Source: Streptomyces coeruleorubidus
GTDB lineage: Bacteria; Actinomycetota; Actinomycetes; Streptomycetales; Streptomycetaceae
Assembly (NCBI RefSeq): GCF_008705135.1
Contig: NZ_CP023694.1
Location: 7,415,001-7,479,000 of the forward strand
DNA length: 64,000 bases
Direction: 5' to 3'
A program made the position numbers and the translations under genes. Below are positions 34,267 to 43,869 of this stretch, in pieces; positions within the stretch are counted from its first letter, which is position 1, and each line of letters begins with the position of its first letter. The notes beneath the pieces were generated by a model that searched no databases, had not been told where the DNA came from, and saw nothing but the letters and a program-made list of their open reading frames with translations.

Positions 34267-36666
34267 ATGTCTTCCCCCAACGGAACGCCCACCAAGATCA
34301 CCCAGGGGTCCCAGACCAAGGGCGGCATCGGCGAGTCCACGCTGCGCCCGGACGGCACCCTCAAGGTCACCGGCGAGTTCGCGTACTCGTCCGACATGTG
34401 GCACGAGGACATGCTCTGGGGCCAGATCCTCCGCTCGACCGTCGCCCACGCCGAGATCGTGTCCATCGACACCGGCGAGGCCCTGGCCACGCCGGGCGTC
34501 TACGCCGTGCTGACGTACGACGACCTGCCGACCGACGTGAAGAACTACGGGCTGGAGATCCAGGACACCCCGGTCCTCGCCCACGGCAAGGTCCGCCACC
34601 ACGGCGAGCCGGTCGCGATCGTCGCCGCCGACCACCCGGAGACCGCGCGCCGCGCCGCCGCCAAGATCAGGGTCGACTACCGCGAACTGCCCGTCATCAC
34701 CGACGAGGCGTCGGCCACCGCGCCGGACGCGATCCTGGTCCACGAGAACCGCGACGACCACCACGCCGGTCACGTCCCCCACCCGAACATCGTCCACCGC
34801 CAGCCGATCGTCCGCGGGGACGTGGCCCAGGCCCGCGAGCGGGCGGACGTGATCGTCGAGGGCGAGTACACCTTCGGCATGCAGGACCAGGCCTTCCTCG
34901 GCCCCGAGTCCGGCCTCGCCGTACCGGAGGAGGACGGCGGCGTCCACCTCTACATCGCCACCCAGTGGCTGCACAGCGACCTGCGCCAGATCGCGCCCGT
35001 GCTCGGCCTGCCCGAGGACAAGGTGCGGATGACGCTGTCCGGCGTCGGCGGCGCGTTCGGCGGCCGCGAGGACCTCTCCATGCAGATCCACGCCTGCCTG
35101 CTGGCGCTGCGCACGGGCAAGCCGGTCAAGATCGTCTACAACCGGTTCGAGTCCTTCTTCGGGCACGTCCACCGCCACCCGGCGAAGCTCTACTACGAGC
35201 ACGGGGCCACCAAGGACGGCAAGCTCACGCACATGAAGTGCCGGATCGTCCTGGACGGCGGCGCCTACGCCTCCGCCTCCCCGGCGGTCGTCGGCAACGC
35301 CTCCTCCCTGTCGGTCGGCCCGTACGTGATCGACGACGTGGACATCGAGGCCATCGCCCTCTACACCAACAACCCGCCCTGCGGCGCCATGCGCGGCTTC
35401 GGCGCGGTCCAGGCGTGCTTCGCCTACGAGGCGCAGATGGACAAGCTGGCGAAGCGGCTCGGCATGGACCCGGTGGAGTTCCGGCAGCTCAACGCCATGG
35501 AGCAGGGCACGCTCATGCCGACCGGGCAGCCGGTCGACTCGCCGGCCCCGGTCGCCGAACTCCTGCGCCGCGTCAAGGCGATGCCGATGCCGCCGGAGCG
35601 CCAGTGGGAGTCCAGCGAGGGCGCCGACCTACGGGAGCTGCCGGGCGGTCTGTCCAACACCACGCACGGGGAAGGCGTCGTACGCGGCGTCGGCTACGCG
35701 GTCGGCATCAAGAACGTGGGCTTCTCCGAGGGGTTCGACGACTACTCGACCGCGCGGGTACGGATGGAGGTGGTCGGCGGGGAGCCCGTGGCCACCGTCC
35801 ACACCGCCATGGCCGAGGTCGGTCAGGGCGGTGTCACGGTCCACGCGCAGATCGCCCGCACCGAGCTGGGTGTCACCCAGGTGACGATCCACCCGGCCAA
35901 CACCCGGGTGGGGTCGGCGGGTTCCACCTCGGCCTCCCGGCAGACGTACGTCACCGGCGGTGCCGTGAAGAACGCCTGTGAGCTGGTCCGCGAGAAGGTG
36001 CTGGAGACCGGCCGCCGCAAGTTCGGGTCGTACCACCCGGCCTGGGCCACGGCCGAACTGCTCCTGGAGGGCGGCAAGGTCGTCACCGACGGCGGCGAGG
36101 TGCTGGCCGGCCTGGTGGACGTCCTCGGCGAGGACGCCGTCGAGGTCGAGGAGGAGTGGCGGCACCGGCCGACCGAGCCCTTCGACCTGCGCACCGGTCA
36201 GGGCAACGGGCACGTCCAGTACTCCTTCGCCGCGCACCGCGCCGTCGTCGAGGTCGACACCGAGCTCGGCCTGGTGAAGGTCATCGAGCTGGCCTGCGCC
36301 CAGGACGTCGGCAAGGCGCTCAACCCGCTGTCCGTGCTCGGCCAGATCCAGGGCGGCACCGTACAGGGCCTGGGCGTGGCCGTCATGGAGGAGATCATCG
36401 TCGACCCGAAGACGGCGAAGGTGAAGAACCCCTCCTTCACGGACTACCTGATCCCGACCATCCTCGACACGCCGACCATCCCGGTCGACGTCCTCGAACT
36501 CGCCGACGCGCACGCCCCGTACGGGCTGCGCGGCATGGGCGAGGCCCCCACCCTGTCGTCGACCCCGGCGGTCCTCGCGGCCATCCGGAACGCGACCGGG
36601 CTCGAGCTGAACCGGACTCCGGTACGGCCCGAGCACCTGACGGGTACGTCACTCTCCGACGCCTGA
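34267..36666 (+). CDS. Xanthine dehydrogenase family, molybdopterin-binding subunit
   Basis: A 799-residue molybdenum hydroxylase that oxidises purines (hypoxanthine to xanthine to urate). Cofactor motifs are GVGGAFGGRED, AMRGFGAVQ and EVGQGGVTVHAQ. The catalytic glutamate is E759 in GLRGMGEAP. It starts two bases after the previous stop codon. With the flanking FAD and Fe-S genes it completes an alpha-beta-gamma enzyme. XdhC encoded downstream probably inserts the sulfurated cofactor. Confidence 0.93.
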   Translation: MSSPNGTPTKITQGSQTKGGIGESTLRPDGTLKVTGEFAYSSDMWHEDMLWGQILRSTVAHAEIVSIDTGEALATPGVYAVLTYDDLPTDVKNYGLEIQDTPVLAHGKVRHHGEPVAIVAADHPETARRAAAKIRVDYRELPVITDEASATAPDAILVHENRDDHHAGHVPHPNIVHRQPIVRGDVAQARERADVIVEGEYTFGMQDQAFLGPESGLAVPEEDGGVHLYIATQWLHSDLRQIAPVLGLPEDKVRMTLSGVGGAFGGREDLSMQIHACLLALRTGKPVKIVYNRFESFFGHVHRHPAKLYYEHGATKDGKLTHMKCRIVLDGGAYASASPAVVGNASSLSVGPYVIDDVDIEAIALYTNNPPCGAMRGFGAVQACFAYEAQMDKLAKRLGMDPVEFRQLNAMEQGTLMPTGQPVDSPAPVAELLRRVKAMPMPPERQWESSEGADLRELPGGLSNTTHGEGVVRGVGYAVGIKNVGFSEGFDDYSTARVRMEVVGGEPVATVHTAMAEVGQGGVTVHAQIARTELGVTQVTIHPANTRVGSAGSTSASRQTYVTGGAVKNACELVREKVLETGRRKFGSYHPAWATAELLLEGGKVVTDGGEVLAGLVDVLGEDAVEVEEEWRHRPTEPFDLRTGQGNGHVQYSFAAHRAVVEVDTELGLVKVIELACAQDVGKALNPLSVLGQIQGGTVQGLGVAVMEEIIVDPKTAKVKNPSFTDYLIPTILDTPTIPVDVLELADAHAPYGLRGMGEAPTLSSTPAVLAAIRNATGLELNRTPVRPEHLTGTSLSDA

Positions 36667-36679
36667 GCAGGAGAGTTCC

Positions 36680-36704
36680 GTCCGGGGGACCACGTCCCCC
36701 GGAC
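36680..36704 (+). terminator. Stem-loop between xanthine dehydrogenase and purine permease genes
   Basis: GTCCGGGGGA (36680-36689) pairs perfectly with TCCCCCGGAC (36695-36704) around a 5-base loop, followed by a pyrimidine-rich run. It may terminate or attenuate transcription so that the permease and XdhC are made at lower level than the enzyme. Confidence 0.6.
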
Positions 36705-36777
36705 CCCCTTCGTTCGTCTCGGGCCGTCCCCCGGGTCGTGCATCCCAACCCCCTATGAAACTTGGGAGTAGGCCCAC

Positions 36778-38235
36778 ATGACCCAGCAGTCAGTAGAGCC
36801 GAGGACCACAGCCGACGACGCGGGCGAAGGCACCCGCGTCCCGGCCGGACGGTCCTGGCTCGACCGGTACTTCCACATATCCCACAGAGGGTCCACGGTC
36901 GCGCGCGAAGTGCGCGGCGGCGTCACCACCTTCATGGCGATGGCGTACATCCTCCTGCTCAACCCCCTGATCCTGTCCGGCAAGGACGCGGCGGGGAACA
37001 CCCTCGCCCAGCAGGGCCTGATCACCGCGACCGCGTTCGCGGCGGCCCTCACCACCCTGCTGATGGGTCTCGTCGGCAAGGTGCCGCTCGCCCTCGCCGC
37101 GGGTCTCTCCGTCTCCGGAGTCCTCGCCTCCCAGGTCGCGCCCGAGATGACCTGGCCGCAGGCGATGGGCATGTGCGTGATGTACGGCGTGGTCATCATG
37201 CTGCTGGTCGTCACCGGCCTGCGCGAGATGATCATGAACGCGATCCCGCTCGCGCTCAAGCACGGCATCACCATGGGCATCGGCCTGTTCATCGCCCTCA
37301 TCGGCTTCTACAAGTCCGGCTTCGTGCACCAGGGGGAGGCCACTCCCGTCACGCTCGGCCCGGCGGGCGAACTGGCCGGCTGGCCGGTGCTGCTCTTCGC
37401 CGGCACCCTGCTGCTGATCTTCATGCTCCAGGCCCGGAACATCCCGGGCGCCATCCTCATCGGCATCGTCAGCGGCACGGTCGTCGCCGCGATCCTGAAC
37501 GCCGCGGGCGTCATCGACCCCAAGCAGTGGGCGGCCGGCGCGCCCGAGTTGCACGGCGGCGCGGTTTCCATGCCGGACTTCTCGCTCTTCGGGGACGTGG
37601 AGTTCGGCGGCTGGGGCGAGGTCGGCGCGATGACCGTCGGCATGATCGTCTTCACGCTGGTGCTGGCCGGGTTCTTCGACGCGATGGCGACCATCATCGG
37701 CGTCGGCACCGAGGCGAAGCTCGCCGACGACAAGGGCCGGATGCCGGGCCTGTCCAAGGCGCTGTTCATCGACGGCGCCGGCGGTGCGATCGGCGGTGTG
37801 TCCGGCGGCTCCGGCCAGACCGTGTTCATCGAGTCCGCCACGGGCGTCGGCGAGGGCGCGCGCACCGGCCTCGCCTCGGTCGTCACCGGTGCGTTCTTCG
37901 CGGCCTGCCTGTTCTTCACGCCGCTCACGGCCATCGTGCCGCAGGAGGTCGCGTCCGCCGCCCTCGTCGTCATCGGCGCGATGATGCTGATGAACGCCCG
38001 GCACGTGGACTGGGCCGACCGGGCCACCGCCGTCCCGGTGTTCCTGACGGTCGTCCTGATGCCGTTCACGTACACCATCACCACCGGTGTCGCCGCGGGC
38101 GTCATCTCCTACGTCGCCATCAAGACCGCCCAGGGCAAGGTGCGCGAGATCGGCGCCTTCATGTGGATCCTGACGGCGGTCTTCCTCGTCTACTTCGCCC
38201 TCAACCCGATCGAGAGCTGGCTGGGCGTCCACTGA
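36778..38235 (+). CDS. NCS2 family purine permease (AzgA/PbuG type)
   Basis: A 485-residue transporter with about 12-14 membrane segments. The shape is that of the adenine/guanine/hypoxanthine branch of NCS2: EVRGGVTTFMAMAYILLLNP near the N-terminus, GLFIALIGFYKSG, and the substrate-site stretch ATIIGVGTEAKLAD with GGSGQTVFIESATGVGEGARTGLA. It would import purine bases as substrates for the adjacent xanthine dehydrogenase. ATG at 36778 follows GGGAG. Confidence 0.92.
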   Translation: MTQQSVEPRTTADDAGEGTRVPAGRSWLDRYFHISHRGSTVAREVRGGVTTFMAMAYILLLNPLILSGKDAAGNTLAQQGLITATAFAAALTTLLMGLVGKVPLALAAGLSVSGVLASQVAPEMTWPQAMGMCVMYGVVIMLLVVTGLREMIMNAIPLALKHGITMGIGLFIALIGFYKSGFVHQGEATPVTLGPAGELAGWPVLLFAGTLLLIFMLQARNIPGAILIGIVSGTVVAAILNAAGVIDPKQWAAGAPELHGGAVSMPDFSLFGDVEFGGWGEVGAMTVGMIVFTLVLAGFFDAMATIIGVGTEAKLADDKGRMPGLSKALFIDGAGGAIGGVSGGSGQTVFIESATGVGEGARTGLASVVTGAFFAACLFFTPLTAIVPQEVASAALVVIGAMMLMNARHVDWADRATAVPVFLTVVLMPFTYTITTGVAAGVISYVAIKTAQGKVREIGAFMWILTAVFLVYFALNPIESWLGVH

Positions 38236-38282
38236 CACCCGTCGCAGCCCCGTCGCTCACAGTCGTAAGGAGACCGAGACAG

Positions 38283-39434
38283 ATGCTGGACATCGCCGAG
38301 GAGCTGAACCGGTGGGTCGAGCAGGGCCGTGACTTCGCCGTGGCCACCGTGGTGGCCGTCGGCGGCAGCGCGCCCCGGCAGCCCGGCGCCGCGCTCGCGG
38401 TGGACGCCGAGGGCACGGCGATCGGCTCGGTCTCCGGCGGCTGCGTGGAGGGCGCGGTCTACGAGCTGTGCGAGCAGGCGCTGCGGGACGGCGAAACCGT
38501 CCTGGAGCGCTTCGGCTACAGCGACGACGACGCCTTCGCCGTGGGCCTGACCTGCGGCGGTGTCATCGACATCCTGGTCACCCCGGTCCGGGCCGGCGAT
38601 CCGGTCCGCCCGGTGGTCGCGTCCGCGCTCACCGCCGCCGCGTCCGGGGAGGCGGCGGCGGTGGCACGGATCGTGTCGGGACCGCGCGAACTGACGGGCC
38701 GGGCCCTGCTGGTCCGTCCCGACGGCTCCCGCGACGGCGGCTTCGGCGGCCATCCGGAACTGGACCGCACGGTCGCCGCCGAGGCCGGCGCCCTCCTGGA
38801 CGCCGGCCGCACCGGCACCCTGGAGATCGGAGAGCAGGGCTCACGCTGCGGAGCACCGCTCACGGTCCTGGTCGAGTCCTCGGTCCCGGCGCCCCGCCTG
38901 ATCGTGTTCGGCGCGATCGACTTCGCCTCGGCCCTGGTCCGCGTCGGCAAGTTCCTCGGCTACCACGTCACGGTGTGCGACGCGCGCCCCGTCTTCGCGA
39001 CCCGGGCGCGCTTCCCGGAGGCCGACGAGATCGTCGTGGAGTGGCCCCACCGCTACCTGGAGCGCACGGACGTCGACGCCCGCACGGTCCTGTGCGTGCT
39101 GACCCACGACGCCAAGTTCGACGTGCCCCTGCTGGAGCTGGCGCTGCGCCTGCCGGTGGCGTACGTCGGTGCCATGGGCTCCCGGCGCACCCACCTGGAC
39201 CGCAACGCCCGTTTGCGTGAAGTCGGCGTCACGGAGCTGGAGTTGAGCCGGCTGCACTCCCCGATCGGCCTGGACCTCGGGGCCCGTACGCCCGAGGAGA
39301 CGGCCCTGTCGATCGCCTCGGAGATCGTCGCGGCCCGGCGCGGCGGCAGCGGGGTCTCGCTGACCGGGGCCCACACGCCGATCCACCACGAGCCGGGGTC
39401 GCGGGCGGTGGGGCGGATCGGGTCGGTGGCCTGA
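38283..39434 (+). CDS. xdhC: XdhC/CoxI family molybdenum cofactor insertion protein
   Basis: A 383-residue protein. The N-terminal XdhC/CoxI domain has VGGSAPRQPGAALAVDAEG and GSVSGGCVEGAVYE. The C-terminal Rossmann-like XdhC domain has RLIVFGAIDFASALVRVGKFLGYHVTVCDARP and VAYVGAMGSRRTH. Such proteins bind, help sulfurate and insert the molybdenum cofactor into xanthine dehydrogenase. AAGGAG precedes ATG 38283. It is the last gene of the purine locus, ending seven bases from the convergent O-methyltransferase gene. Confidence 0.92.
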   Translation: MLDIAEELNRWVEQGRDFAVATVVAVGGSAPRQPGAALAVDAEGTAIGSVSGGCVEGAVYELCEQALRDGETVLERFGYSDDDAFAVGLTCGGVIDILVTPVRAGDPVRPVVASALTAAASGEAAAVARIVSGPRELTGRALLVRPDGSRDGGFGGHPELDRTVAAEAGALLDAGRTGTLEIGEQGSRCGAPLTVLVESSVPAPRLIVFGAIDFASALVRVGKFLGYHVTVCDARPVFATRARFPEADEIVVEWPHRYLERTDVDARTVLCVLTHDAKFDVPLLELALRLPVAYVGAMGSRRTHLDRNARLREVGVTELELSRLHSPIGLDLGARTPEETALSIASEIVAARRGGSGVSLTGAHTPIHHEPGSRAVGRIGSVA

Positions 39435-39441
39435 GGTCCGG

Positions 39442-40488
39442 TCAGCGGGCCACGGCCTCCAGGAGCGAGAAGGGTTCCGCCTCCGGGAGCGGGGTGACGG
39501 AGGTGAGGGACAGGCCGGCGGCCTCGCACAGTGCCTCGAAGTCCTTGCGGGTGCGTTCCCTGCCGCCCACGTTCACCAGCATGTTGAGGTCGCTGAGATA
39601 CGTGCTCCCGTCGTCGTCGGCCCTGACGATCTCGGGCAGCACCGGTTCCAGGATCAGGACGCGCCCGCCGGGCGGCAGCGCCGCGCGGCAGTGGCGCAGG
39701 ATCCTGACCGCCCGGTCGTCCGGCCAGTCGTGCAGGATGCTCTTCATCAGGTAGAGGTCCGAGCCCTCGGGCACCGACCGGAAGAAGTCCCCGGCTATCA
39801 GGGAGCAGCGTTCCGTGAGCCCGTGCCGCCGCAGGTTCTCCGGCGCCTGGGCCAGCCCCTCGCTCGTGTCGTGGACGACACCGGTGAGGCCGGGGAACGC
39901 GACGAGCACGCCGGCCAGGAGCGTGCCGTCCCCGCCGCCGACGTCCGTGACCGAGCCGAACCGGCCGAAGTCGAAGGCGTGCGGCAGCGCGGCTGCGGTC
40001 TCCGCGGTGGCCTGGCTCATCGCCGCGTTGAACTCGCCAGACAGTTCGGGCTGCCGGGCGAGGTGGCTGAAGAAGTCCGTGCCGAAGACGGTGTCGAACG
40101 CGACGTCGCCGGTGCGGACGCTGTCGTCCAGGTGCTCCCAGGCGCGGATGATCGCCGGCTCGGTGAACATCCGCACGAAGGAGGTGAGCGAGTCGGGGCG
40201 GCCCGGGGCGAGGAGTAAACCCGCCGGTGCCACCGCGAAGGTGCCGAAGCCGTGTTCCCTCAGCAGGCCGAGGCCCGCCAGGGCGCGCAGCAGCCGGGTC
40301 ATGGGCTGGGGCTCGGCTCCGGCGTCGGCGGCCACGTCGGCTGCCGGGCGCGGTGTGTCGCCGATCAGCTCGACGATCCTCAGCCGGACGGCCGCGCGTA
40401 CGGTCTGCGCGGCCATGCCGCCGAAGACGAGCCGCACGAGCAGCTCGCGGTCGGTCATGTCCGGTGCCAGGGCACGGATGTTCGCCAC
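39442..40488 (-). CDS. SAM-dependent O-methyltransferase (acetylserotonin/plant-type), with a TTA codon
   Basis: A 348-residue methyltransferase of the group common in secondary metabolism. An N-terminal dimerisation winged helix (about 10-95) precedes the SAM site DVGGGDGTLLAG and the catalytic-histidine region MKSILHDWPDD. Leucine 91 is encoded by TTA (complement of 40216-40218), which in Streptomyces needs the developmentally controlled bldA tRNA. GTG at 40488 has GGAGGGG upstream. It stands next to an AraC-type regulator on the same strand, 31 bases apart, which may control it. The natural substrate is unknown. Confidence 0.9.
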   Translation of the reverse strand: MANIRALAPDMTDRELLVRLVFGGMAAQTVRAAVRLRIVELIGDTPRPAADVAADAGAEPQPMTRLLRALAGLGLLREHGFGTFAVAPAGLLLAPGRPDSLTSFVRMFTEPAIIRAWEHLDDSVRTGDVAFDTVFGTDFFSHLARQPELSGEFNAAMSQATAETAAALPHAFDFGRFGSVTDVGGGDGTLLAGVLVAFPGLTGVVHDTSEGLAQAPENLRRHGLTERCSLIAGDFFRSVPEGSDLYLMKSILHDWPDDRAVRILRHCRAALPPGGRVLILEPVLPEIVRADDDGSTYLSDLNMLVNVGGRERTRKDFEALCEAAGLSLTSVTPLPEAEPFSLLEAVAR

Positions 40489-40519
40489 AGGTCTTCCCCT
40501 CCTACGTTGTTTCTTCCGG

Positions 40520-41326
40520 TCAGCCGGCGGACGTGGCCCTGGCGGCCAGGGCGGTGGGCGTGCAGCCCGCGAACGCCAGTACGTCGCGATGGAGATGGGG
40601 CTGGTCGACGTAGCCGCAGGCCAGGGCGACGTCGGCGGCGCTCTCGCCCGCGGTGAGGGCGCGGGCGGCGTGGTCGAAGCGGACCAGCATGGCGGCGCGT
40701 TTCGGGGTGAGGCCGATCTGGTCGCTGAACCGGGACCACAGCCGTTTGCGGCTCCAGCCGCAGGCCTCGGCCAGTTCGCCGACCCGTACCCGGCCCCGGC
40801 GGGCCACGATGGTGTCCCAGGCGGCGGCGACCTCGGGCGTCATCGCCGGTGCCCGCGCGGCCCGTTCGGCGAGGAACCGGTCCACGAGCGTGAGGCGCTG
40901 CTCCCAGGCCGGGGCCTCGGCCAGCCGCTCCCGCAGCCGTGATCCGGCCCGCCCCCAGAGGTCGTCGAGCCCCTGGACGGACCCGTCCAGCTCGCGCGGG
41001 GAGACGCCCAGCAGGGCATAGGCGGCCCGGGGTGACAGACGCATCTCGACGCACTCGACGCCCGCACCGCGGATCCGGGCCGGGCCGGGCGACAGTGCGG
41101 CGGCGAAGCTCGGCAGCTCCTGGTGCCCGCGGGCACCTTCCACCGTGAACGGACTCTCCCCGAGCCCGATCACGACGACCACCGCGGGCCGCGGAAGCAC
41201 CCGCAAGTCCAGCCCTGCGGCGGCCCGTTCACGGAACCCGGCCATCCGGACACCGCCGAGTGTCATACCGTCAGCAGGGAGGACGACGTCCCAGCCGGGC
41301 TCGCTCTCCGCTTCGTAACCGCGCAT
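40520..41326 (-). CDS. AraC-family transcriptional regulator
   Basis: A 268-residue regulator with a C-terminal AraC double helix-turn-helix: VRVGELAEACGWSRKRLWSRF and ADVALACGYVDQPHLHRDV. The N-terminal 150 residues resemble the cupin-like domain of AraC proteins with PCH ends (LGESPFTVEG). ATG at 41326 begins MRGYEAESEPGWDVV; the frame upstream is alanine/glycine-rich nonsense. It precedes the O-methyltransferase gene and may regulate it. Confidence 0.85.
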   Translation of the reverse strand: MRGYEAESEPGWDVVLPADGMTLGGVRMAGFRERAAAGLDLRVLPRPAVVVVIGLGESPFTVEGARGHQELPSFAAALSPGPARIRGAGVECVEMRLSPRAAYALLGVSPRELDGSVQGLDDLWGRAGSRLRERLAEAPAWEQRLTLVDRFLAERAARAPAMTPEVAAAWDTIVARRGRVRVGELAEACGWSRKRLWSRFSDQIGLTPKRAAMLVRFDHAARALTAGESAADVALACGYVDQPHLHRDVLAFAGCTPTALAARATSAG

Positions 41327-41397
41327 GCCTCCACGGTCGCCGACCCGGCCGCTCCTGTCTTGGACAAAAGTTCCGCCCCCGGCGGCCGCCCGGGGCG

Positions 41398-41838
41398 TCA
41401 CGGACGTCGGAGCAAACGGTTCAGCGCGCGGCCGAACACGTACCGCGCCGAGCGCCGCACTACGCCGTCGAAGAGCGACGGCAGCAGCCGGACCCGGATC
41501 TCCTCCCGCCAGACCACACGGGTACGCCCCCCGGGCCCCGGCCGCACTTCCAGCTCCGCCCAGCCCAGCACCACCCGGCCCCGCTTCTCCAGCCGGCACA
41601 TCCCCGGCGCCCCGTCCTCCGGCGGCTGCCACACCGTGACCTCCATCGGGTCGTCGAAGGCCAGCGCCCCGGCACCCGAGCGGGCCACGACCAGCGTGCC
41701 CACGCGGGTGGGCCCGGGCGGATCCACCCTGACCGCCGTCAGCGGCACCACCTCACCGTGCCGCGGCCACAGCGTGATCCGCCGCCACGCCTCGTCGAGG
41801 GGAAGCGGGACCGTGCGTTCGAGCAGGATGTTCGCCAC
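41398..41838 (-). CDS. SRPBCC (START-like) family protein
   Basis: A 146-residue soluble protein with the helix-grip pattern: LLERTVPLPLDEAWRRITLWPRHGEVVPLT at the N-terminus and VVWREEIRVRLLP, then a long C-terminal helix. Such folds bind hydrophobic ligands. GTG at 41838 is the start. Ligand and partner are unknown. It lies 28 bases upstream of the end of a polysaccharide deacetylase gene on the same strand, probably in one transcript with it. Confidence 0.82.
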   Translation of the reverse strand: MANILLERTVPLPLDEAWRRITLWPRHGEVVPLTAVRVDPPGPTRVGTLVVARSGAGALAFDDPMEVTVWQPPEDGAPGMCRLEKRGRVVLGWAELEVRPGPGGRTRVVWREEIRVRLLPSLFDGVVRRSARYVFGRALNRLLRRP

Positions 41839-41866
41839 GGCACGATCGTAGGGAACTCACCGGGCG

Positions 41867-42655
41867 TTATCGGTACACCTTGCCCGGCTCCGCCGTGCCG
41901 GGTGCCAGTAGCTGCGGCACCGTCACGAACACATAGCCCCGTTCCTTGAGCGCGTCGATGATCCCCGGCACGGCCGGCACCGTGCCGTCGTAGATGTCGT
42001 GCAGCAGGATGATCCCGTCCCGGGAGGCCTGGGCTAGGACGCGGCGGGTGATCAGGTCCGAGTCGGTCGTCGTGTAGTCCTTCGCCGTCACGGTCCACAG
42101 CACCTCGGCGAGGCCCAGCTCGCGGCAGATCTCGTGGACGGTGTCGTCGGTGCGGCCCTGCGGCGGGCGCATCAGGGTCGGGCGCCGGCCGGTGAGGCGT
42201 TCTATCTCCTGGTTGGGGCGTTCCAGCTCCTCGCGTATCTCCTCGGGTCTGAGCCGGGTCAGGATCTTGTGCTCCCAGGTGTGGCTGGCCACTTCGTGGC
42301 CCTCGTCCGCCATCCGCCGCACCAGCTCCGGGTACTTCTCGATGTGGCGCTTGCCCAGGAGGAAGAAGGTCGCCGGGACCTGCTTCTCCTTCAGGATGTC
42401 CAGCAGGCGTGCGGAGTGCTCGCTCGGCCCCGCGTCGAAGGTGAGCGCGATGCACTTCACCTCACGGCAGTCGACGGTGCCGAAGCGGGCTGCCTGGACG
42501 TCCGTCGCCGCCCGTGCGCGGACGGCGCTGGGAGCCGTGGTGTCGTGCCCTGAGCAGCCGCTCAGGGTCAGTGTGAGGGCGGCGGTCGCCGCGAGCGTTC
42601 CGGCCGTGCGGAACGCGATCCCCGTTTTCTTCATCTTCTTGGTCAGAGAAGGCAT
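41867..42655 (-). CDS. Polysaccharide deacetylase lipoprotein (CE4/NodB domain)
   Basis: A 262-residue exported protein. A basic N-terminus and hydrophobic stretch end in the lipobox LSGC (C34). The NodB domain has motif 1 as LTFDAGPSE, where the usual second, metal-binding aspartate of TFDDG is alanine, motif 2 ASHTWEH with both histidines, and a motif-3-like MRPPQG. It would deacetylate peptidoglycan, chitin or a surface glycan at the membrane face; the missing aspartate makes activity uncertain, though FDAG variants occur in relatives. ATG at 42655 is used; 42634 is an alternative. It is divergent from the glycan locus across a palindrome. Confidence 0.88.
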   Translation of the reverse strand: MPSLTKKMKKTGIAFRTAGTLAATAALTLTLSGCSGHDTTAPSAVRARAATDVQAARFGTVDCREVKCIALTFDAGPSEHSARLLDILKEKQVPATFFLLGKRHIEKYPELVRRMADEGHEVASHTWEHKILTRLRPEEIREELERPNQEIERLTGRRPTLMRPPQGRTDDTVHEICRELGLAEVLWTVTAKDYTTTDSDLITRRVLAQASRDGIILLHDIYDGTVPAVPGIIDALKERGYVFVTVPQLLAPGTAEPGKVYR

Positions 42656-42661
42656 GCCGGG

Positions 42662-42695
42662 ACTATACACACCGTGTATACGTCCGGTTTATAGT
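42662..42695. promoter_or_regulatory. Divergent promoter region with palindromic operator
   Basis: TATACAC-acc-GTGTATA (42664-42680) is a perfect palindrome. TATAGT -10-like hexamers flank it, one on the minus strand (42667-42662) and one on the plus strand (42690-42695). A protein bound here could control both the deacetylase and the glycan genes. No clear -35 is visible for either. Confidence 0.5.
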
Positions 42696-42760
42696 GTTCT
42701 GACTCCTCGCCTGGTTACTCGCGCCGACACGCAAGTGAATGCCAGTGGAAGGAGAGTCCC

Positions 42761-43723
<963 letters not shown>

Positions 43724-43732
43724 GCGCGATCA

Positions 43733-43809
43733 CAGTGCGGTGTTTTAGCACTGCATACGGTGAAAAGTCAGCCCACTGAGCGGTGAGCTGTCTCCAAGTG
43801 TTTGAGACA
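43733..43809 (+). other. Two stem-loops of equal geometry ahead of the carbamoyltransferase gene
   Basis: CAGTGC (43733-43738) pairs with GCACTG (43748-43753), and TGTCTC (43789-43794) pairs with GAGACA (43804-43809). Both have 6-bp stems and 9-base loops. They lie in the 146-base gap between two same-strand genes and may be terminator and operator respectively. Confidence 0.45.
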
Positions 43810-43869
43810 ACCGCCCGTGCGGCACCCGGCGAGGCGCCGGAGTACGCCACACAGCTCGGGACGGAGCAC

